The position numbers and the translations under genes were made by a program. The notes beneath the pieces are model-generated. The model worked only from the letters and a program-made list of their open reading frames with translations. It was not told the origin of the DNA and ran no database searches. This document shows positions 14,900-24,700 of a stretch of 24,964 nt of DNA, one piece after another. The DNA comes from JAUVIB01 sp964424545 (GTDB lineage: Bacteria > Calditrichota > Calditrichia > Calditrichales > Calditrichaceae). The DNA lies in the NCBI GenBank assembly GCA_964424545.1, contig CAYRJN010000034.1, positions 1 to 24,964 of the forward strand. Reading direction: 5' to 3'. Each line of letters begins with the position of its first letter. Position 1 is the stretch's first letter.

Positions 14900-15985
14900 A
14901 TGAATCGTATTTTTGTTCTGACGGCCATATATTTATTTATCATATTTTTAAATACGCTGCCAGCCGCTGAAAAACACGGGCTTTGGGTTGTACGATATGC
15001 GTTAAAAAACGACAATACCAAAGAAATTATTTCTACGTCGCGTTCCTTAGGTATTACTGATTTATTTGTGCAAGTGTGGGCGCTAAGCGAAGATTATTAT
15101 CGCAGTAAAGAGTATTTTGCTAATCTCGTTAAAATAGCGCACAAAAATAATATAAAAGTTCATGCATGGCTCAATGTGTTGTATGTGTGGGCAGGTAATG
15201 ATAAGCCGAAAATAGCAAAAGAGTCCTATAAATCATTATTGCGAACGCAAAACAGGTTGCCGAAATATCAAGAGTTAAAATCCGAGGGAATTGAAGGTTA
15301 TTATATCCATCCCTATGATGAGATAAATATTAATAAATTAAGCGGGATGATTGATGAGTTAATTGATAACTATGATGTTGACGGCATTCATCTGGATTAT
15401 TTTCGTTATCCGAGCCTAAAATATTCGTCATCTCCAACAGGCCGATCGCGTTTTATGTTAAAATACTATTATGATCCTGATATTTTATTTAGCAACGCAT
15501 CGGAAATAAAAGCAAACATAGAATATGTTTATCGGCAATATATCGAATTTTTAAAAAACGAATTAACCGATTTCCTAAAATTTATAAGAAAAAGAACATA
15601 CAGAGCCGATAAAAATATAGATTTGACAATAGCCGTAAAACCTGATGCGGATATCGCCGAATATAGTTATTTGCAAAGCTGGAAAAGCTGGCTCGAAAAA
15701 AAAATTTGTGATTATGTTATAATTATGAATTATAATGCCGATAATATAGTATTCGGGGCTAATATAAAAAAAGCGACCGCGTTGAATGAAAATGACCGGA
15801 TTGTTGTAGGGATTGCAACATATAATCAAAATTGGCGATCGTTTATTCAAAAATATAATATGACGCTGAACAGTCCACTTATGGGTACAGCCATTTTTTC
15901 TTATAATTATTTAAGCGAGCATAAATACTATCTTGATAAAATAAAAGAAAATATAGCAACAGGCGAGTCTTATGGAAGCAATTAG
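14900..15985 (+). CDS. Secreted glycoside-hydrolase-like protein (GHL10/COG1649 type)
   Basis: This 361-aa protein has a likely N-terminal signal peptide: a hydrophobic stretch at residues 4-20, with possible cleavage near A22-A23. It then begins HGLWVVRYAL, as these (beta/alpha)8-barrel proteins do after export. The strongest sign is GIHLDYFRYPS at 162-172, the GHL10 (DUF187, YngK/YddW-like) signature. Other barrel-like pieces are KIAHKNNIKVHAWLNV (78-93), a DLTIAVKPDAD strand (241-251) and DYVIIMNYN (271-279). At 361 aa it is close to a single domain, with no carbohydrate-binding module visible. The substrate is unknown; family members are linked to cell-wall or polysaccharide glycans. It has little ribosome binding site. 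Its 3' end overlaps hutU by 14 bases. The family call is from motif memory. Confidence 0.8.
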   Translation: MNRIFVLTAIYLFIIFLNTLPAAEKHGLWVVRYALKNDNTKEIISTSRSLGITDLFVQVWALSEDYYRSKEYFANLVKIAHKNNIKVHAWLNVLYVWAGNDKPKIAKESYKSLLRTQNRLPKYQELKSEGIEGYYIHPYDEININKLSGMIDELIDNYDVDGIHLDYFRYPSLKYSSSPTGRSRFMLKYYYDPDILFSNASEIKANIEYVYRQYIEFLKNELTDFLKFIRKRTYRADKNIDLTIAVKPDADIAEYSYLQSWKSWLEKKICDYVIIMNYNADNIVFGANIKKATALNENDRIVVGIATYNQNWRSFIQKYNMTLNSPLMGTAIFSYNYLSEHKYYLDKIKENIATGESYGSN

Positions 15986-17647
15986 TGCGCCAAGGGGGAA
16001 CAAACTGAGCTGCAAAGGCTGGCATCAGGAAGCCGCCATGCGCATGCTAATGAATAATCTTGATCCTGAAGTCGCAGAAAATCCGGATGAGTTAATCGTT
16101 TATGGCGGCAGCGGTAAAGCCGCTCGTAATTGGGAAGCCTATCGCGCCATTATTGAATCATTAAAACGATTGGAGAATGACGAAACATTGTTGGTTCAAT
16201 CCGGTAAGCCGGTTGGCGTAATAAAAACGCATTCCTATGCGCCGCGGGTATTGATAGCCAATTCCAATCTTGTTCCGAATTGGGCTACTTGGGAGCATTT
16301 TCGGGAATTAGAGAAAAAAGGCTTGATTATGTACGGCCAAATGACGGCGGGCAGCTGGATTTATATCGGAACGCAGGGTATATTACAGGGAACCTATGAA
16401 ACATTTGCCGCCCTTGCCAGGCAATTTCCGACAAAAGATTTAACGGGGAAGCTTGTTTTAACGGCCGGCCTTGGCGGTATGGGCGGCGCACAGCCGCTGG
16501 CAGTAACGATGAATAACGGAGTCGCTTTGTGTGTAGAAGTGGACAAGGCGCGGGTGGAGCGGCGCGTAAAACATCGCTATCTTGATGTTATGGCCCAGAA
16601 TATGGATGATGCCGTAAATAAATGCAAAGCCGCACTGTCTGATGAAAAGCCTTTATCGGTAGGTTTGGTAGGTAACGCGGCGGATATATTACCCGAATTA
16701 ATAAAACGAAAAATTATTCCCGATGTCGTTACGGATCAAACGTCGGCTCATGATGAACTAAACGGTTATATACCGAATCATTTTACGCTTGACGAGGCGC
16801 TTAATTTGCGCAAAAAAGACCCGCAACAATACATTAAGGAATCATACAGGGCAATGGCCGAACATTGTCAGGCAATTTTGGATATGCAGGAAAAGGGCGC
16901 CATCGCTTTTGATTATGGAAATAATTTAAGAGCGCAGGCCGAAAAAGGCGGCGTTAAAAACGCTTTTGACTATCCGGGGTTTGTTCCGGCTTATATACGT
17001 CCCCTATTTTGCGAAGGTAAAGGGCCGTTTAGGTGGGCGGCTTTGTCCGGAGAGCCTGATGATATTTATCGCACGGATGAATTAATTTTGCAGCTATTTC
17101 CGGAAAACGAACCGTTAAAACGCTGGATAAAAATGGCTCGCGAAAAAGTCAAATTTCAGGGGTTGCCGTCACGAATCTGCTGGCTGGGTTACGGAGAAAG
17201 AGCCAAATTTGCTTTGGCTTTAAATAAGCTCGTGCGCGACGGCGACATTACCGCGCCGATTGTTATCGGAAGGGATCACCTCGATACAGGCTCGGTTGCT
17301 TCGCCTAACAGAGAAACTGAGGGGATGAAAGNNNNNNNNNNGACGGCAGCGATGCCATAAGCGACTGGCCTTTATTAAATGCCATGTCCAACGTTGCTTC
17401 GGGAGCTTCGTGGGTTTCCATTCACCATGGTGGCGGCGTGGGTATCGGTTATTCGCAACATGCGGGACAAGTAATTGTTGCGGATGGTAGCCGAGAAATG
17501 GATATCCGCTTGGAAAGGGTTCTGACGAATGATCCCGCTTTGGGAATTTTTCGTCATGCGGATGCGGGTTATGAGGAGGCGCTTCAATTTGCAAAAGAAC
17601 ATGAAATAGATATTCCAATGATTAAGGAAAGAGAAAAGAATCGGTAG
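15972..17647 (+). CDS. hutU: Urocanate hydratase, interrupted by an assembly gap
   Basis: Urocanase converts urocanate to imidazolone propionate, the second step of histidine breakdown, using tightly bound NAD+. The NAD-binding motif TAGLGGMGGAQPLAVTMNNG is present, as is the active-site region SRICWLGYGER with C403 matching the catalytic Cys (C410 in Pseudomonas putida). The end carries SGASWVSIHHGGGVGIGYSQ-like sequence and FRHADAGYEEA. Ten Ns at 17332-17341 split it into two frames: 453 codons before the gap and 102 (with stop) after. Joining them directly gives 554 aa, within the family's usual 550-557, so the break is very probably artificial. It starts inside the preceding gene and its stop directly abuts the parA ATG. 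No hutH, hutI or formiminoglutamate-handling gene is in the window. Confidence 0.95.
17332..17341. other. Assembly gap of 10 Ns within hutU
   Basis: Ten unresolved bases are flanked by sequence encoding RETEGMK on the left and DGSDAISDWP on the right. These two pieces are contiguous in urocanases. The G before the gap and the G after it would be the same base of an Asp codon if the contigs overlapped by one base. The Ns are probably a placeholder with no real length. Confidence 0.9.
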
Positions 17648-18409
17648 ATGGGCAAAATTATTGCAATATCAAGTCAAAAGGGGGGCGTAGGCAAGACGAC
17701 AACGGCGATTAATTTAGGGGCTAGTCTCGCTATTTTTCAAAAAAAAGTGTTGATTGTCGATCTTGACCCTCAGGGGAGCATTGCCGCGAGTTTTCATCTT
17801 GACGAATTTAAAGTTCAGTACGGTTTATTCCAGATTATCAAAGATAAAACCCCGCTGGTTATGGCTATTACGGATATCGGTCTTGAAAATTTTGAAATAG
17901 TTCCTTCCGGCGTACGCGACGACGAGGATGAAATGGACCTTTTTGCCTATGCTTTGCAACCCGAATTATTAAAAAGTATTGTTAAACCTTTGAAAGAAAT
18001 CTACGATTTTATTATATTGGATTGTCCGCCTAGTTTAGGTTCAATTACAAAAAATGCAATAATCGCTTCGGATTCTATTTTGATTCCGGTGCAAACCGAA
18101 TTTTATGCGATTAAGGCTTTGGGAAAATTTTTGAAATCGATTCGGAAAGTTGCCAGAGAAAGTAATCCTACTTTAAAATTAGAAGGCGTTTTAATTACCA
18201 TGTATGAAAAACGAATTAAAAATAATCAAAAGATATACAACGATTTGAGATCGAGTTTGAAAGGTCTGGTTTTTGATACGGTTATACCTCGTAATTCAAA
18301 AATTGCGGAAGCGCCTTCCGTTGGAAAACCGGTGGCCTTACTTGATGTCGGCTCGGCGGGTTCGATTAGTTATTTAAAACTTGCTGAAGAGCTTTTAAGA
18401 AGAAATTAA
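17648..18409 (+). CDS. ParA/Soj-family ATPase linked to a chemosensory cluster
   Basis: A 253-aa deviant-Walker-A ATPase of the ParA/MinD group. Residues 10-18 read QKGGVGKTT, with signature Lys K11 and P-loop K16. VLIVDLDPQGS (34-44) is the switch I/A' region and FIILDCPPSL (121-130) the Walker B segment. It is close to the minimal Soj size with no N-terminal DNA-binding domain. No parB follows and I see no parS-like palindrome, so chromosome partition is less likely than a positioning role. In Vibrio and Rhodobacter, ParC/PpfA-type ParA proteins encoded beside che genes place chemosensory arrays, and the downstream REC-CheW-MCP-CheA genes fit that. Its ATG touches the hutU stop (TAGATG). 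The role in array placement is inferred. Confidence 0.9.
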   Translation: MGKIIAISSQKGGVGKTTTAINLGASLAIFQKKVLIVDLDPQGSIAASFHLDEFKVQYGLFQIIKDKTPLVMAITDIGLENFEIVPSGVRDDEDEMDLFAYALQPELLKSIVKPLKEIYDFIILDCPPSLGSITKNAIIASDSILIPVQTEFYAIKALGKFLKSIRKVARESNPTLKLEGVLITMYEKRIKNNQKIYNDLRSSLKGLVFDTVIPRNSKIAEAPSVGKPVALLDVGSAGSISYLKLAEELLRRN

Positions 18410-18439
18410 ACTTTTATTAATATTTGAAAGGGTTGAATT

Positions 18440-19462
18440 GTGGAAAAGAATTATAAACGAGCAGATAATATTGATGAAATAATTCATTCAGTAAAACTTC
18501 CTTATCTGGCTTGGAAAGTACTCTTTCTTATTGGCGAGCAAATGGAAACTAAGAAGATTTTGGAAATATTGGAAGAGTCCGAAAAAAATATAGCCGATGC
18601 GTTATCATTGCTGGAAAATGAGAAATTAATCGTCTCCGAAACGGTAGAAGATATCGTGGTAGACGAGCCCGTTATTGAAGAGGAAGGCGCTCTTGAGGAA
18701 GTGGTTAAAACCGAAGAGCCGCTTGAAAGCGAAGCGGCAATGGAAACCGTTTTGCAAGAGGATAAAGATAGCGAGTTGATTGCCGATATCGAAGAGGGGA
18801 GCGTAGAGGAAGATGTAAGTGAAGCGGATTTATTAGGCGATGTCGGTGAAGCGGTTGTTGAAGAGCAGGAAGAAGCTGCTCCGGAAATAAATATTGCCGG
18901 AGAGGAGGAACGCTCGAAAGAAGAGAAGCCTGCCGCGGAGGAGGTTGCGGAACAACCGCAAGATGCAATTCAGCCAATTGAAGAAGAAGCCACACCTGTG
19001 GGAGAGGAAGATGAAACAATAGATTTGGGGATTGATTTTTCTTCTCAGGAAGAGACAAAGCAGGAAGTGGCTCAGACTGAAGAAGATAAAGCGCTACCGA
19101 AAAGCGGACAAACAACGATTCTGGTTATCGATGATAGTATCGTAATTCGGAAAATGGTTGAAATAGCTCTCGAAGATGTCAATTTTCATATCGAGAGCGC
19201 CGCCAACGGCAAAGCCGGTTTGGAAATGGTTGACAAGGTCGATCCTAAACTTGTTATCGTTGATTTAATGCTTCCCGATATAAATGGTATTGATATTTTA
19301 AAAACAATAAAAGCCTCAAAAGGTATTCCGATCATAATGCTTTCGGGTAAAGATACGCCGCAGATGATCGAAAAAGCCAAGGCCGAAGGCGCGGATGAAT
19401 TCTTACCTAAGCCTTTTAAAGATGAAGAATTGGTAGAAAAAATTAACGCTTTATTAAAATAA
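18440..19462 (+). CDS. Response regulator with N-terminal HTH-like region and acidic linker
   Basis: A 340-aa protein starting at GTG 18440, with AAAGGG just upstream. Residues about 12-68 look like a small winged-helix/helix-turn-helix module: LAWKVLFLIGEQMETKKILE, then EKNIADALSLLENEKLI. Residues about 69-220 are a long Glu-rich, probably disordered linker. Residues 225-340 are a complete CheY-like receiver with acidic pair D231/D232, phospho-acceptor D275 in VIVDLMLPDINGIDIL, S302, and K324 in FLPKPF. It is the likely phosphotransfer target of the downstream CheA. The arrangement (output-like region first, receiver last) recalls PatA-type regulators of cyanobacteria, but the N-terminal domain is not identified with certainty. 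DNA binding is not established; the HTH-like part could be a protein-interaction module. Confidence 0.85.
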   Translation: MEKNYKRADNIDEIIHSVKLPYLAWKVLFLIGEQMETKKILEILEESEKNIADALSLLENEKLIVSETVEDIVVDEPVIEEEGALEEVVKTEEPLESEAAMETVLQEDKDSELIADIEEGSVEEDVSEADLLGDVGEAVVEEQEEAAPEINIAGEEERSKEEKPAAEEVAEQPQDAIQPIEEEATPVGEEDETIDLGIDFSSQEETKQEVAQTEEDKALPKSGQTTILVIDDSIVIRKMVEIALEDVNFHIESAANGKAGLEMVDKVDPKLVIVDLMLPDINGIDILKTIKASKGIPIIMLSGKDTPQMIEKAKAEGADEFLPKPFKDEELVEKINALLK

Positions 19463-19472
19463 GATAATATAT

Positions 19473-19931
19473 ATGGAATCAAAAGCTTTGGATTACAGAT
19501 ACTCCGTTCTGTCGCTTTCCGGTAAATATTTTGCCGTGGAGGTAATTAAAGTAAAAGAAGTTCTCAATATGCCGAAAATTTCAAAAGTCCCTAACGCTCA
19601 TCAGGCGATTGTGGGCGTTTTCAATCTACGGGGGCAGATTTTCACTATTATCGATATCAGACATTTTCTTAATTTGGAAATCCGTCCTGTCAGCGATAAA
19701 GATTATGTGGTTATTTTGGAGGAAGAAGGAACTGCTTTCGGCATAATAGTTGATAAAGTCATTGATGTGGTTAGTTTAGATTCAAATAAAATTCAAATTC
19801 CAACACGAGAAATATCTGTGCAATTCGTCCAATATTTGGAGGGTATATACCAGTTGGATATGGGCACCCTGTATCTTCTTGATATACCGGCAATTCTTAA
19901 TGCGGGCGAGTTAAGAAGTTATAGATATTAA
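19473..19931 (+). CDS. cheW: CheW-like adaptor protein
   Basis: CheW couples chemoreceptors to the CheA kinase on the cytoplasmic side of the membrane. The 152-aa protein is a single CheW domain: YSVLSLSGKYFAVEVIKVKE at 10-29, the signature GVFNLRGQIFTIIDIRHFLN at 48-67, and GIIVDKVIDVVSLDSNKI at 90-107. It lies 10 bases after the response regulator and 11 bases before the receptor, so all three are likely co-translated. The ribosome binding site before ATG 19473 is weak. Confidence 0.93.
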   Translation: MESKALDYRYSVLSLSGKYFAVEVIKVKEVLNMPKISKVPNAHQAIVGVFNLRGQIFTIIDIRHFLNLEIRPVSDKDYVVILEEEGTAFGIIVDKVIDVVSLDSNKIQIPTREISVQFVQYLEGIYQLDMGTLYLLDIPAILNAGELRSYRY

Positions 19932-19942
19932 GAGAGGCTATA

Positions 19943-21715
19943 ATGAATAAGACGGGAATGAAACTTTTTAAAAAAACAGCAATTACAACGATCTTTATTA
20001 GTCTGCTATCGGGTTTGGCAATTGGTTATTTGATCTATAGACAAGCCGGGGATGATTTTCAAAAAGAACAAATTTCCAATATTGAAGCCGCGGCTCAGAT
20101 AAGCGCTTTAACTTTCAACGGCAAAGAAGTTGAAATCTTGGAGAAAGATGGCAACAATGCCGCGCAAGTGTTAGAAAAATTACGTCATATTCGGGAGTCT
20201 TTGGATTTACGTGCAAACTCTGTGAAAGTTTTACGGAAGAAAGGAAATTTAAGCGAGATAATTATCAGCGATAAAGATCAGTCAGGGATAGGGAAAAGCT
20301 ATGATTTGGTGAAAGAAATGAGCTTAGCGATAAAGTCTGGCAAAACAACCGGCAGGATTTATGAAAAGGAAGATAAAAAATATGTGGCGGGTTTTGCACC
20401 CTTTAAAAGCGATTCGACTAATGATGTATTCCTTTTAATGCTGGAAAAAGATATCAGCGCCTATCAACCTCATTTGGTTTCCGCTTTTAGCATACCTGTA
20501 GCCATTGCTTTCATTCTGTCGCTGATTGCGGCCTTATTATTATTTTTTGATTTTAAGAAATTGCAGAGAGGTGTAGATTCGGCTATTGATTATTTGAATA
20601 AATTAAAAAAAGGCGAAAGCGGATCCGTTGCAATAAATTCTTATTGTTGGGAATTGGAAGAGCCGCTTAAATTTTTACAGGAAAAAATTGCGAGCCAAAG
20701 AGAGAGTGAATTTGAGCGCGAGAAAATACAATCTCAAATAAAAGATCTGCTTAAAAATGTCAGCGCTGCGGCAAACGGCGATTTTACCGTACAGGCAAAA
20801 GTGACGGCAGACACTCTCGGGGCCCTGGCCGATTCGTTCAATTTGATGGTCAGCGATCTAAGCGAGTTGATTAGGGATGTGAAAAAAGCGGCGACAAAAG
20901 TAAATACGGCTACTGAAAATATTTTGCACAATACCAATGCCATGGCTGAGGGAGCCGAGAATCAGGCGGCGCAAACGGAAGGGATAACCAAATCCTCAAA
21001 AGATATGGTGAATCTGTTAAATAAAACAAATGAAAACGCACAGCGTGCGGCGGAAGCGGCCAATAAAGCGAAAGAGATTGCCGAACGAGGCGGAGAAATT
21101 GTTAAAAAGTCCGTTCAAGGAATGAGGATTATTCGTGATTCTGTCCAAGAAGCCTCCAAACAGGTTAAACAGCTTGGCGATAATTCAAAACAGATTAGTG
21201 AAATTACGGATTTTATCGTAGAAATTGCCAATCGTACAAATTTATTGGCCTTAAACGCTTCTATCGAGGCGGCGCGCGCCGGCGAAGCGGGACGAGGTTT
21301 TACTGTTGTTGCCGATGAAATCCGTAATTTAGCGGAACGTTCCAGTAAGTCGGCGGAAGAAATTTCCGAATTAGTTGAAGATATTCAAAACGGAATTATT
21401 AAGAGCGTGGAAGCTATGGAAAGCGGTACTTCAAAAGTATCCGAAGGAACCGAGTTGGTTGATAGCGCCGGTGAGATTTTGAAAGAAATTCTCGGTAGTG
21501 TGGAAATTTCGAGTTCTTCCATTATTGATATCTCCAAGGCTACGCATGAGCAAACACAATTTAGTGAAAATATTGCTAAATCATTGGAAGAGATTGCCGA
21601 AATTGCTAAAAAAACCGCTGAACGATCAAAACAATCTATTGAGTCCGTAACTGAGTTAGAATTTTTATCCAAAACACTAAACCAGACCGTGGAAAAATTT
21701 AAATTAGCTCAGTAA
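19943..21715 (+). CDS. Methyl-accepting chemotaxis protein, PilJ-like
   Basis: A 590-aa transmembrane receptor. TM1 is about residues 13-33 and TM2 about 182-203. Between them lies a sensor region of about 145 aa that ends in YVAGFAPFKS...VFLLMLEKD, a pattern seen in PDC/Cache-like folds. After TM2 comes a helical stretch, then a HAMP-like segment at about 268-312 (VSAAANGDFTVQAKVTADTL, GALADSFNLMVSDL) that resembles PilJ and cyanobacterial receptors more than enteric ones. The signalling hairpin tip is IANRTNLLALNASIEAARAG at 428-447, followed by EAGRGFTVVADEIRNLAERS. There is no C-terminal CheR-tethering pentapeptide; it ends KFKLAQ. The ligand is unknown. AGAGAGG precedes the ATG. Confidence 0.93.
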   Translation: MNKTGMKLFKKTAITTIFISLLSGLAIGYLIYRQAGDDFQKEQISNIEAAAQISALTFNGKEVEILEKDGNNAAQVLEKLRHIRESLDLRANSVKVLRKKGNLSEIIISDKDQSGIGKSYDLVKEMSLAIKSGKTTGRIYEKEDKKYVAGFAPFKSDSTNDVFLLMLEKDISAYQPHLVSAFSIPVAIAFILSLIAALLLFFDFKKLQRGVDSAIDYLNKLKKGESGSVAINSYCWELEEPLKFLQEKIASQRESEFEREKIQSQIKDLLKNVSAAANGDFTVQAKVTADTLGALADSFNLMVSDLSELIRDVKKAATKVNTATENILHNTNAMAEGAENQAAQTEGITKSSKDMVNLLNKTNENAQRAAEAANKAKEIAERGGEIVKKSVQGMRIIRDSVQEASKQVKQLGDNSKQISEITDFIVEIANRTNLLALNASIEAARAGEAGRGFTVVADEIRNLAERSSKSAEEISELVEDIQNGIIKSVEAMESGTSKVSEGTELVDSAGEILKEILGSVEISSSSIIDISKATHEQTQFSENIAKSLEEIAEIAKKTAERSKQSIESVTELEFLSKTLNQTVEKFKLAQ

Positions 21716-21729
21716 TTTTGGAGAAATTT

Positions 21730-24700
21730 ATGATAAATATGCATAAACCAATATCATTTACAAATTTTTATCTTACCGAATTTTTTAATAAGACTATAGA
21801 TAAAAGTAAAGAGGTTATATCCCCTGAAAATTTTGAAAAATTGAAAGAATTATCCCGCTATTTGGTTTTGAGCGAAGATGTGATAAGTGGACTGGAAAAA
21901 TTAGCGCAATATCAGGGAACCAACGAATTCGCTATTTTTCTTTTTGATATGATTGACCATATAGACGATTATTCGCCGTTAATTGTTTATGATACGCTTC
22001 CCGATCTTGTTGAAGATTTTGTTAATCTCTATAGTTTGATGATAGAAGATCAGGAAAGCGTTAAAGCTGTTGACGACGTAATCAATCTGTTTAGACAGAG
22101 CGTTTCCCTGCCAAAAGAAGTGGTCGAAGAAAAAGACGAAATTTCCCTTGATAAAAGTGCAATACAGGCGAGCTCAGGCGAGGAGATTGAGCAGATAAGC
22201 GAAGATAAACAACCTGAAAAGGCCGCACCGGAGATTCAGGATGAATTATTGACCTTAAAAGCTTTTTATTATAAACATGCTCAAATCGTATTGGATAAAA
22301 AACTGGAAAAATTTGAGGCTGAAAAACGTAGTAATTATCGTGAATTGGTTAATATTTTATCAGAATTCAATAAAAATACCAACAAAGAAGAACAGGATTC
22401 CTATGACGGCGAAATAAAGGAACTTGCATCTCATGTAAATGTTTTTTATCCCAAGCAATTTAAGAAGAGTACGGCTATCGAATTAATTGATAATATTGAA
22501 GTTAATGCGGGAAATCTTTTAAAGCGTATAGAAGAATTGGAAAATAGAAATTCGGAGCGTTTTTACAAAATACTGGAAACAAATAGTATTTTCAAGATTG
22601 AAGAAGATATCCAAGAAACGGAAAAGGCAGCAACGGAAGATCAGCCGGCCTCCATCGATAACCTATTGGCGGAATATTTTAATACGGAAGTATCAGATCA
22701 TCTTCAGACGATTCAAGATCTTCTTGATGATTTGAAAAATGAATCATCAAAAAAGAAACAGATTAAAAATTTGAGGAAAATAAAAGATGAGATTTATGCT
22801 CTAAAAGAGTTGAGCATGATTCATGGATACAGCGGTTTTGAGCATATTACTTCCGTGTTGGCCGGAAAATTGGATAATGCTTTGAAAGGCGACATATATT
22901 TTACGGTGGAGGTTTACAAACATTTTAAGAAGGTTTTAAAATCGCTATCTAAAGTCGATAAGTTTTTAGATGACGATAATTCAGGTAAAGCGTACAATAG
23001 ATTTAATGAAGAATGCGATGTTCTGATTACGCTAATCACTACGCCGATTTCGGAGAAAGAAGAAAGGGACGATGAGACGGAAGAAGCGTTTGTGCCTGCT
23101 GAAAAGCCTGTAAATGAGAGCAACTTAATAGCCTTTGAGGATAATGAAGAAATATATCCCCTTATGAAGGAGCTGTTTGTACAGGTTGGTAGAACATTAA
23201 AAGATTATCATAAAGATTTAAATAAAAGTGATGCTGTTAATAATCTATTTGCTCTTTTGTATACGGTTAAAGAATCCACGCGTTTGTTAAATTCCGCTCT
23301 CGTCGAATCGTTTTGGCAGCCATTAATCAATTTATATAATAAAAAAATCGAATCCGGCGAAAATAATTTTGACGAAGTTGCGGAAATATGGGATAAATTT
23401 ACGGACTTATTTGTTTACCCTCTTGATATGCAGGCCATCGCTGCATTGTTTGCCAAGAATGTCGCATTCGATGCAAAACTATTAGGCGAAACCTTTAAAA
23501 AATATTGGCTCTCTCTAAACGTTTCTTTTGTAGATAAAAATCGGGTTCGTGATAAAGCGGATTTGGAAGAGGTAACTCGCTTTTTTGCTTTATTGTTAAG
23601 AAATATTTCTTTGTTTAAATTACATAATTATGATGAGCCGATAAAAAAAATGAAAGGATATTTTGAAAATATTAATCGTTTTGATTCCGAGCTTGTTAAC
23701 GAATTAGATCATTCTTTTCTGATGATGTTGGAACGTTTGGAGTTGAAGGGTGCGGATAGCAATTGCGACGATATTATTGATATTTTAGAAAATCTGTTTG
23801 GCGAAGAAAATAATGGCCAGCCTGCTAAAAAGGAAGATACGGAAAAAGAGCAAACCACGCCGGATAAGCCTGCCGAAAGCGTAGAAACGGCGGAAGAACA
23901 GGGTGGTCAACATGAACAGCTTTCGGAAGAGGAAGAAGTTGAAAAAATATTTCTTGAAGAATTCGCCGGCCATGTGGATAAGGCTTTAACGGCATTGGAA
24001 AATTTTAAGAAAAATATGAAACGCTCTAACCTTAATACCATTGAAAATGAAATACACACAATCAAATCATCGGCTTCGCTTTTAAATAAGCGAAAGGTTG
24101 TTGATATTAGCAATTCAATCGAAGATGTCGCCGAGTTGTTCGGGCAAAGCTCCATTCCCTTTCCTGAAAATCTTGTATCTGTTTTAGACAACGGTTTAGC
24201 TGCACTTAACGCTTTGGTAAACGATGATAATACAAAAACCGAAGATACTATTGACGCTCTGGACTCATTGCTTGATCAGGTTGTAATTGATGAAAGCGCC
24301 GAGCTGCAAAAAGAAACCCTATCCGTCGGCGTAGCGGAAGAAGAAGATGGTGAAAAAATTTCGGAAAACGTTGATGATGAATTGCTGGAAATATTCAAAC
24401 AGGAATCCGAAGCCAATATTATTGCAATCGAGGATTCGCTTAAAATATTACAGGCAGACCCGGAAAACAAAAAAGCGATCGATGAGATCGAATCGTCCAT
24501 CCACTCTCTTAAATCTGCGGCAAAAATGTTGGGGTTCAGGGAAATCGGACAACTGTCGGATAGCATTGAATCCGTAATTGAGGAATTAAAAAGCGGTAAA
24601 CTCCGGGCTACGTCCGGATTTTGCGCGTCGATGAGCGAGGCTATAAATTTTGTTAAAAAATTAAGTCAAGGCGAGGGGATAAAGGCCGGAGATCTTGCCA

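Noticed and set aside
17384..17647. A separate small gene after the N gap, or hutU as a pseudogene
   Set aside because: The sequence is the exact C-terminal part of urocanase and joins in register to the N-terminal part once the Ns are removed.
17648..18409. Chromosome partition parA of a parABS locus
   Set aside because: No parB follows, no parS-like palindrome was seen, and the neighbours are chemosensory genes.
18705..19115. Minus-strand open frame rich in Leu/Pro/Gln opposite the response regulator linker
   Set aside because: It mirrors the Glu-rich linker codons, and the plus-strand frame is clearly coding across it.
22914..24566. Several minus-strand open frames within the CheA-type gene
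   Set aside because: They are Ser/Leu-rich shadows of Glu/Lys/Asp coding sequence; the plus-strand frame is open without interruption through all of them.
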